DNA of 64,000 nt from Chrysophaeum taylorii. Its lineage: Eukaryota > Sar > Pelagophyceae > Pelagomonadales > Pelagomonadaceae. Positions 57,666 through 64,000 of the stretch are shown piece after piece; the first letter of the stretch is position 1; each line of letters starts with the position of its first letter. Under the pieces are notes generated by a model. That model saw only the letters and a program-made list of their open reading frames with translations. It was not told where the DNA came from and ran no database searches. Position numbers and translations under genes: made by a program. The DNA is taken from contig JAQMWT010000038.1 of the NCBI GenBank assembly GCA_029834535.1, positions 108,428-172,427 on the forward strand, read 5' to 3'.

Positions 57666-58838
57666 CTCGTCGCAGGTTTTACTGTTCTTCACAAAGATCG
57701 TTTGGCTTCTTTACTCTTGGCGCGCTCCTCGCGTTGGAACTATGTTTGCCTAGATTCGCGCGCGCGCTCTCTCGTTCATTGATGAAACACTCGTCGAACA
57801 AGAAGCTTTCTCTTGCTTTCTTTCTTTCTTTCCCCTTTGCTTGAATTCAATCCCCCCTTCTCTCCCCTTGGAGATTTGCAAGGCTTTGTCTGTGGCCAAC
57901 GAGGCGTCTCCACCCGCCGTCGCCGCCTCCAGCCGCTGCCGTATTGTTTTTTTTTTTTTTTTTAACTGCCCCAAATCCAGCCCACGACTTTTTAGTGTAC
58001 TCCTCGTGAACCTTCGAATCGACTCGTCGCCAAGACCAGCAACTTTTTTGCTGCTGGCCTTCACGCGCTAGTGTGTATTATTATTAAGGTGGGCTGAATG
58101 TGTCTCTGTCGCGGTCCCAACCAACCAATGCCCCCTATTGATTTTAGTAGCCGGCGGCGCCGTCGCCAAGGCCGCCGAGGTTCACGTCAAAACATATACC
58201 GCCTCTCGTACCTTGTGGGTGGTGTGATCCGCGTGTTTCGAACCTGACACCTCCTTTGTTTGAGAAATCTCGCCCATTTATTTTTTGTGCTGCCGCCGCC
58301 GCGTATGTACATAAATATTGGCTCCACCACTTCGCTGCCTCTTCCTTTCGTTCTCATCCACCCCGCACTTCATCATCATCATCATCATCATAGTGGCACA
58401 GCATGCGCGGTCTCACTCTCCTTTCTAAGCGCGCGCATTGCGGCGGGTTTGTATACTCGAGATGCCTGCCACAGGGCGGTGGTGGTAAGGTAGCGGCACT
58501 AATTATAAAGCCTTTTTTTTTTTAACAGGAAAAAAAAAAAAACCGACCATTTTTTACAACAAAAGCTTGGAACCATCACCTTTAGGTATAGGGGCCCCAC
58601 CTGCGATTCGGCGGTGTGTCTCTCTTCCGCTCCGACCCCCCATGACTTACTTACTTATTCCGACACTTCATGTTGCTACCTTACATATGCTAATAATAAT
58701 TTATTAATTTGCCCGCTCGCTCGTCGTGTACAGGACGAACTCGTGCCCCTGTCCTAGGATGAGTTCCCTCCTTAAGAGCGCTGACGGCGTCACACGCTCG
58801 GCAGTTTCAGCCTGCTGCTCGATGATATGCGCCCAAGG

Positions 58839-58942
58839 TCGATGTGCCGAGCTCATCGGTGTTTCGGCGGGAAATTACTTCGGGTCGGCCGTAGGCGCTT
58901 ATTCGTGCGCCGCCGCCTATACTTCCCGCCAGCTACATCGGC
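58839..58942. other. compound hairpin, possible structured RNA
   Basis: GGCGGGAA at 58866-58873 pairs perfectly with 58923-58930. Inside, GGCGC (58893-58897) can pair with GCGCC around 58906-58911. Outside, GTCGATGT...AGCT near 58839-58854 can pair with AGCTACATCGGC at 58931-58942. Nested stems of this kind suggest a structured RNA or a transposon end; no known RNA family is recognised. Confidence 0.4.
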
Positions 58943-59465
58943 AACAACAGTTCCGCTTTCGGTGACTAGCCCCGGAACTACTAGATTTTCCGCGGGCCCT
59001 GGGTGGACGAAAAGGCGGCCGGCGTCGAAGAAGAACAGCTTCTAAGGGGGGCGCTCACGTTTTCGAAATAGGGGCAGTTCCAACGAGGCAGCTGACAGTG
59101 TCACTTGGGCCCTTCATGGTCGACCTTCGAGCTGAAACCGCAGTTTCGGAGAGCAGCGCGTATGTTCGAAAAAAGGTCGAAAAGGACTGAGTCGTAGATA
59201 GCTGCAGGTTTGCCTCGCCGGTTCAATGCGGACGCACTTTCTAGGTGGTGCTTCGAGCAGGTTCTGGCGGATAAACTATATTTACCGGCTGGTGCTGTTT
59301 GTCCGAAACTACTGGCGTGCCAACACACGTCAATTCGATCGCTCGGGACTAACACTCTTCCCAACACAAAGCCCTTCTTTTCGGTACTGTGGCGGCAACT
59401 CCCGCCTCCTAAGGCTTACCCCTCTTCTAGGGCCCCCCCTTATCAGGGGCACCCTACTCCGTTCC

Positions 59466-59495
59466 GATGATGTCAGAGTTTTCTCTGACATCATC
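59466..59495. other. perfect 13-bp hairpin with TTTT loop
   Basis: GATGATGTCAGAG and its exact complement flank a four-T loop. It lies in non-coding DNA ahead of the second retroelement. Function unknown. Confidence 0.8.
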
Positions 59496-60128
59496 TTCCT
59501 TTTCCGTGACATGTGTCACTCTGATTTCTGATTTCGATTATCCTTGATCATAAAGCAACAGCCGATCCTCAAGTTGAGAGGACCAGGCGCAGGAGTTGTT
59601 TGTGGTCGCGTGGCGGGAGAACGGCCATCCTCGTCCAGTGATCCCACCAAGGGCACGGACGCGATCGGCGAGCCAGGATTCGAAGGCACGCCAGGTAGCC
59701 CCTAAAATTCTCCTTACGCCACAGGTGGTGGAGGAATACGAGATTCGAGCGACTATATCGGTCGCAGCGAACTAGTGCATCTTGCATTCTCTACACGGTC
59801 CGGACAAGCCGTGCGCGCCCTGATCAAGCGCGCCGACAAGGAATTCCAGAAGGACCATTGCCGTGGGAAAGTTCCCCGGCCGGATACGTTTGTCGTCGGA
59901 AGTGACGACGCGCGATTTGGTGCCAACCGACGCGCAACCCGGGTACCGCTGCCGCAGGCGAGCGGAGTGAGATCGCAACTCACGGATAAGGCATTGTTTG
60001 CCGGGCAGAGACGAGTTCTGCCGCCCACCGTACGGATAGATTTGTCGGTGGAAGACGCACGCAACGACGATATTACGCGTGTCGTGGACGATTAGAAGTT
60101 CCGGAGCCGAAGGAGCACGAGAACGACG

Positions 60129-61382
60129 ATGACTCAATTATTTTGGACCCGCTCTGATCTCGGCCGACTAGAACGAGCCAGAGCCGATATGGAAGACGAT
60201 GATGCTGCCGTCGAGCAGCTAAGATATGAAGAACCGCCAAGCCGTCAGGATGAGACGAACGAGCGGAATGACGATGATGATGATGATGATGATGAAGAAG
60301 AGCACGATACAGAAGTTGACGAGGAAGAAGAGCTAAACTACAACGACGGCAAGCCCACGGAGAGACCGGCGGGAGGACGATCGACAGCTCCGTCAACGCG
60401 TGCAGAACCCCCGGATGCAACGAAAATGAATGAGTTCTACGAAGCTCACTTGCGGGCATTACGCGAAGAGAACGAACGCGCGCCAGAACGACTTTTAAAA
60501 CAAATAGGGGAAGAGAACGAACGAAAAGAACGGCTACACCGGAATGAGATAAAAATAATGCGAGAGCAACTGCGTATGGCCAATGCTCGAGCAGACGCCC
60601 TCCAAGATCAAGCAAGCGCGTTGACACGTGAAATAGATGAATTGCGTATGCCGAATCGCCCGAGGCGAGCGAACGGTCTCGAGGGAGAATTCCGAACTTC
60701 GGAGGTACCGCCGCCCACGCGAACGCGAGCGAAAGTCAGGAAGCCGCGCGACGACGACGACGAGTCGTCCGAGATGACCGAAACGTCGTTAAACTACGAT
60801 CAAGAGCAATCCAAGTCGAAGGAGCTCACCCAAACCAAAATCCCCACAGAATCGAAGAATTTGACCGAAACGTCGTTAAACTACGGGTCGAAGCCGTCTA
60901 CCGCTTCTAACCCGGTGTCACCGTTGGTGGCACGATATGATTTGTCGTCAGCTGACACAACCCTCGGTCTTGACGACGCGCCGGAGTTATGTGTGAATCC
61001 GATTTACGAGCCCCGTGCAGCCGATGACGCCCAAAGTAAGGGACCCGCCGCTGCTACGCTCGATGCTATGAGTTTACCTCCGAACATTCAAGTGGATGGC
61101 ACGTCGCCTCCACGATCGATCGACGGTGCGTCGCAGAGGATTACCTCGAATGATAAGCGCGCACCTGAGTACACACCCATCGAACGTCACGTGCCCTTTG
61201 GTGGCCAGTTTTTGACAGATATGACGTCGGGGACGACGCCTTCTTCTTTTGCAGCCCCCCCCGACGAACCGACTGCAGACGTTTTTGCAGATGTTTTATT
61301 CCCTTTGACGATGGCAGACAATTCGTGTGCCGACATTTTTAGTGACGAGGCGATTGCCGATATTCGAAGCGATGGAGGATGA
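60129..61382 (+). CDS. Gag-like protein of the second element
   Basis: The 417-residue frame has Asp/Glu runs, a long coiled coil (EFYEAHLRALREENERAPER, LLKQIGEENERKERLHRNEI), a basic patch (RTRAKVRKPRD), and two copies of MTETSLNYDQ/LTETSLNYGS. Near its end is FLTDMTSGTTPSSF, which recurs as FTTELTSGTTPSFL at about 62310. The coiled coil in the same relative place as the first element's Gag supports the assignment; no Gag signature is present. Confidence 0.55.
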   Translation: MTQLFWTRSDLGRLERARADMEDDDAAVEQLRYEEPPSRQDETNERNDDDDDDDDEEEHDTEVDEEEELNYNDGKPTERPAGGRSTAPSTRAEPPDATKMNEFYEAHLRALREENERAPERLLKQIGEENERKERLHRNEIKIMREQLRMANARADALQDQASALTREIDELRMPNRPRRANGLEGEFRTSEVPPPTRTRAKVRKPRDDDDESSEMTETSLNYDQEQSKSKELTQTKIPTESKNLTETSLNYGSKPSTASNPVSPLVARYDLSSADTTLGLDDAPELCVNPIYEPRAADDAQSKGPAAATLDAMSLPPNIQVDGTSPPRSIDGASQRITSNDKRAPEYTPIERHVPFGGQFLTDMTSGTTPSSFAAPPDEPTADVFADVLFPLTMADNSCADIFSDEAIADIRSDGG

Positions 61383-62645
61383 GAGGCCGAGTGAAACGGC
61401 CGAGAAAATGAATACGAAAGCGGAAGAGATGAAGAATCTTATAACGCATGAACTGCCTTTGGAGCTCAGTGAAAGCCCTGGCGTATTACTCACGAACGAA
61501 GAGTTCAAAGATTTTCAGCCTGCATATGATGATGGCTACGTGATAAAAAGATCCCGAACATACTATGAGGGATGAGTATAGTGCCCCGGAACCGAATTTG
61601 GATGGGACGATCAGCATGGATAATAGGAAGATGAGCGTACCGACGATAAGGATACGAGCTCAATGTTTCCTGAAGAAGAAACCGCCAGAGCGGAAAGAAG
61701 TACAATTCCGACCCCGAGGCACGGAGTTATGGCCAACCGAGATTTAATTTACGTTTGGTCGGGTTTGGCAAAAAGACGACGAAGGCGTCGATGTTTGGAT
61801 AGACGAGACGATTGAGCCAGTTCGGATAGGGGTGACGGTGTACCCGAACACGGACACCCGCACCGACGACGCAGCCGACGCCCTTGCCGCGGCCGCATTC
61901 GAAGATCTTGCTCGCCCACCGATGGACGAGCCACCCAACGACGTGCTGACCAATCGTCGGTCTTTGGCACAGATTTATGAGCAGATGTCGAGCGATGAGC
62001 TCGAAGATTCGAGCGAGGAACTTGAAACTCCACGATACTGGGAAGGCGATTCAGATTCGGAAGATGAAGAAGCTACACTCTGTGAACCAGTGTCTGCGTT
62101 AACGTTATTTGACGAGTCGTCCATGGACGACCCACCGTTTATTTTTGATGAGGAAGCCCTCGATGCCATCGGCTTATCTTTGGACCCTCCAGAGACGACC
62201 GCTGGCGACCGAACTGGCTGTGAGCCAGACATGAATTTCTGCAGTGATAGCTCGTGCGCGCATTCGACTGAAGAGACGATGACCAGCGCGAGTATTGCAG
62301 ACGACGATTTTACGACAGAGTTGACGTCGGGGACGACGCCATCTTTTCTGCGGACCCCCGAAACGGTTTCGATTACTACGGATCGAGACACGGATACGCC
62401 GCCGGAAGAAAAGGATAGANTTATGAAGAAGATTAGCAGCGTTCTCGTGTGACGAAGACGAGCAGACGTGGAACCTGCAGGATTGGTGGACGAAAGCTCG
62501 GAATTTCTTGCTGAAGAAGCCACCAGAACAACCGCAGCAGACTCAAAGCCGCAGCTGACACGGAACCAATCGCCGATGCTGATGACGATCAGCAGGCGAC
62601 GAATGAATTTACAGATGCATTCTGGAAAGACGAAATGAATGATTT
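61383..62645 (+). pseudogene. frameshifted acidic region of the second element, with internal duplication
   Basis: Readable pieces lie in different frames: MNTKAEEMKNLITHELPLE (61408 on), an 'LKKKPPER' segment (about 61665), then the frame 61832-62452 with very acidic sequence (EQMSSDELEDSSEELETP, SDSEDEEATLCEP) and a second LLKKPPEQP-like segment (about 62510). The pair TSGTTPS plus KKPPE occurs twice, so an ancient duplication within the region is likely. The undetermined base at 62420 lies in this stretch. Confidence 0.5.
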
Positions 62646-63281
62646 ATGGGAGGGTCCTTTGCTTCCGTGAACTACGAAGACCAGGATCCCCTACCAGCAC
62701 TGATTCCCTCTGAGATTGTCTTGGAGGAAGAGCGGAAGCCGCCAGATAAAGAGGCTGCCGCGAGCATTATGGCGAAGACGCCAACAACAGATAATACGAA
62801 AGCTCAAGCCGCGGTATCGATGCCCAACCCCGGAGATGAGCGATTCAGAGCCCGATGTGCTCACACTTCGTTGACGCCGCGAGATGGCAAGACGATCGAA
62901 GATGATTTGATTACCCTCAGTTGTTTAGATACGGGTTCTCTAACGTTTATGGCCTGTCACATCTACAAGAATCGTGACGGTCCGAAATTCTCGACGACCA
63001 TCGGTGTCGATGGAATGGCCGATGTTTCTTATATTTGCCGAGAAATGGTCAAAAGGTTGACCAAAGATCAGTTGATTTTCGATGAAGGCGAACTTCCGAT
63101 TAAGCGCAAGCTGTACGGATCAGGATTGAATACGACGACGATCAATCGTTGGATCGCCCTTCGGGTCGCTTTCGCCGACGACTTCGCTGCCATTGTCGCT
63201 ATTGTAGCCGATACGAATTACGTTCCTGTTGGGAGGGCGCGATATACGAGTTTTAGGAGCCATCGTGGATTTTCCCCATGA
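62646..63281 (+). CDS. retropepsin-like protease region of the second element
   Basis: The 211-codon frame reads GPKFSTTIGVDGMADVSYIC near 63000, corresponding to the first element's protease, then a flap-like YGSGLNTTTINRW. The closing strand (LLGGRDIRVLGAIVDF) is in the next frame from about 63220, so one frameshift has occurred. The active-site triplet is DGM where DTG or DSG is expected. Confidence 0.55.
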   Translation: MGGSFASVNYEDQDPLPALIPSEIVLEEERKPPDKEAAASIMAKTPTTDNTKAQAAVSMPNPGDERFRARCAHTSLTPRDGKTIEDDLITLSCLDTGSLTFMACHIYKNRDGPKFSTTIGVDGMADVSYICREMVKRLTKDQLIFDEGELPIKRKLYGSGLNTTTINRWIALRVAFADDFAAIVAIVADTNYVPVGRARYTSFRSHRGFSP

Positions 63282-64000
63282 TCGGATCTGTTTTTGTCGA
63301 ACCCAAGTCGTCTACGGGCGCAAGAAGATTAAAGTTAAGGATGAACGAGTCGATGCACAATCGTGACCTTTCGGTCTATTTACGATCGAAATCCGATAAC
63401 CGTACCGATTTACAATCATCAACACGATGCCTTTCGGCAGAGTCTCGACCTGGTCAAGACTCGAGTTTATGCTCGTTTGAGCACGATTAAAGATCTCCGA
63501 AGCCCGCCGCCGGAACGTAAGGTAGCCATTGCTACGCGGGACATGCTACGACCAAATTCTCCCCAGCTCCGGGAGAAGACGCGCGAGTAATCGCTTATGC
63601 CGCGCGCACGCTTCAAATCGAGCCCGGTCGAACGTACAATCTACCGGTTATTTTGTCGAAGCCTATGGAAAAGGACGGGTTTCGTCGCTACGTTTGCTGA
63701 GAACGAGTTGGGAGTTGTCGAAGGAATGTGTTCTTCTTGCGAAGAGCGCGACCGGTCCGCTGCTCGGGTGGCAGTACTGCCACGGAAGAAGTGCCGACGA
63801 TCGTCACTCAAGGCGAAGCCCTTGCGATTGGTGATATCGTTCGGTACGAAGATGAGTTGAGCGTCTCTACGATCAACGAGCTTACGAAAGAATGTGAAGA
63901 AGGATACGACAAGAACCTTTCTTTCACCGTTTCTGTCGCTAGTCATTTGACGCGATGCGACGAATCTCCCCGCCGATGCTGGGCACGGTGCAGAAGGACG
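63278..64000 (+). pseudogene. post-protease domain of the second element, frameshifted
   Basis: Pieces such as VYGRKKIKVKDERVDAQS, VIAYAARTLQIEPGRTYNLP and QGEALAIGDIVRYEDELS occur in different frames. They correspond in order to the beta-rich domain that precedes the methyltransferase in the first element. The window ends before the next domain. Confidence 0.45.

Larger units (their letters stand above)
57666..59774. other. 2.1-kb gap with hairpins and homopolymers
   Basis: No gene is supported. The stretch has T runs (57945-57963, 58510-58522), a CAT repeat (58372-58391), AT-rich pieces near 58080 and 58690, and two strong inverted repeats listed separately. Its right part may include the unrecognised 5' LTR of the element that follows, but no second copy lies in the window to prove it. 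Confidence 0.45.
59775..64000 (+). mobile_element. second DNMT-family LTR-type retroelement, decayed, cut by the window end
   Basis: The order gag-like coiled coil, acidic repeats, protease and beta-rich domain repeats that of the element at 8431-16552. The protease strand GVDGMADVSYI (about 63005) shares the unusual DGMAD with that element's GLDGMADSPYI, and the piece YAARTLQIEPGRTYNLPV (about 63590) parallels its FAYVTSTRFLLPSQPYFLE. Frames change at least four times and one base is undetermined (62420). No LTR, methyltransferase or reverse transcriptase is seen before the window ends; the methyltransferase would be expected just beyond 64000 if the copy is complete. The left limit is approximate. 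Confidence 0.7.

Noticed and set aside
1-64000. tRNA or rRNA genes
   Set aside because: I looked for T-arm and CCA-like patterns and rRNA-like stretches and found none I could support; the only tRNA-like sequence is the complement of the retroelement primer site.

Overview
The window looks like nuclear DNA of a compact, intron-poor, microalgal stramenopile; a pelagophyte-like alga is my best guess, which is an inference from gene content. The evidence is eukaryote-only genes (a Rab32-type GTPase, VWA8, EDC4/Ge-1, COG3, a LENG8/THP3-like SAC3-domain protein, a membrane-anchored cytochrome P450 reductase), long single-exon ORFs of high GC, gaps of tens of bases between genes, a few 43-49 bp GT-AG introns, GCPW-type ankyrin repeats, ShK domains, FG-GAP/REJ surface proteins, and many homopolymeric Asp, Gln, Pro and Thr runs encoded by trinucleotide repeats.

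Layout. 1-8425: Rab32-like GTPase (-) and secreted ShK/aldo-keto reductase (+) start 21 bp apart; an ankyrin-repeat gene (-) overlaps the reductase tail to tail; then a small hypothetical ORF and a VWA8-like AAA+/VWA ATPase (-). 8431-16552: a complete-length but decayed Ty3-like LTR retrotransposon with both LTRs, a 4-bp target duplication, gag, protease, an intact-looking DNA cytosine-5 methyltransferase ORF, and a reverse transcriptase/RNase H region broken by frameshifts and lacking its YxDD box. It landed 5 bp upstream of the VWA8 start codon. 16553-21738: decayed DNA with a 22-bp minisatellite, unidentified coding relics and a heavily frameshifted Patched/NPC1-like transporter relic. 21739-33047: adenylosuccinate lyase (-), P450 reductase (+), an unknown gene, two membrane proteins, a gene-poor gap, EDC4, and two small genes. 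33101-44394 (-): one giant gene, four exons by my splice reading, about 3717 codons, joining FG-GAP repeats, a Pro/Ser stalk, REJ/Ig-like modules, a GPS-like Cys region and several membrane spans. 44395-48583: relics and a gene (or genes) with a duplicated 66-residue domain and a chromo-barrel-like region. 48614-57665 (+): ARM-repeat protein, pepsin-type protease, small hypothetical, COG3, a beta-propeller and the SAC3-domain protein, nearly head to tail. 57666-64000: a gene-poor gap with hairpins, then a second, more decayed relative of the first retroelement that runs off the window.

The host genes are unrelated housekeeping functions (purine synthesis, Golgi tethering, mRNA decapping and export, redox). 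The part most worth following is the methyltransferase-carrying retrotransposon family: two copies share the same altered protease motif and the same domain downstream of it, and one sits in the promoter position of an otherwise intact gene.
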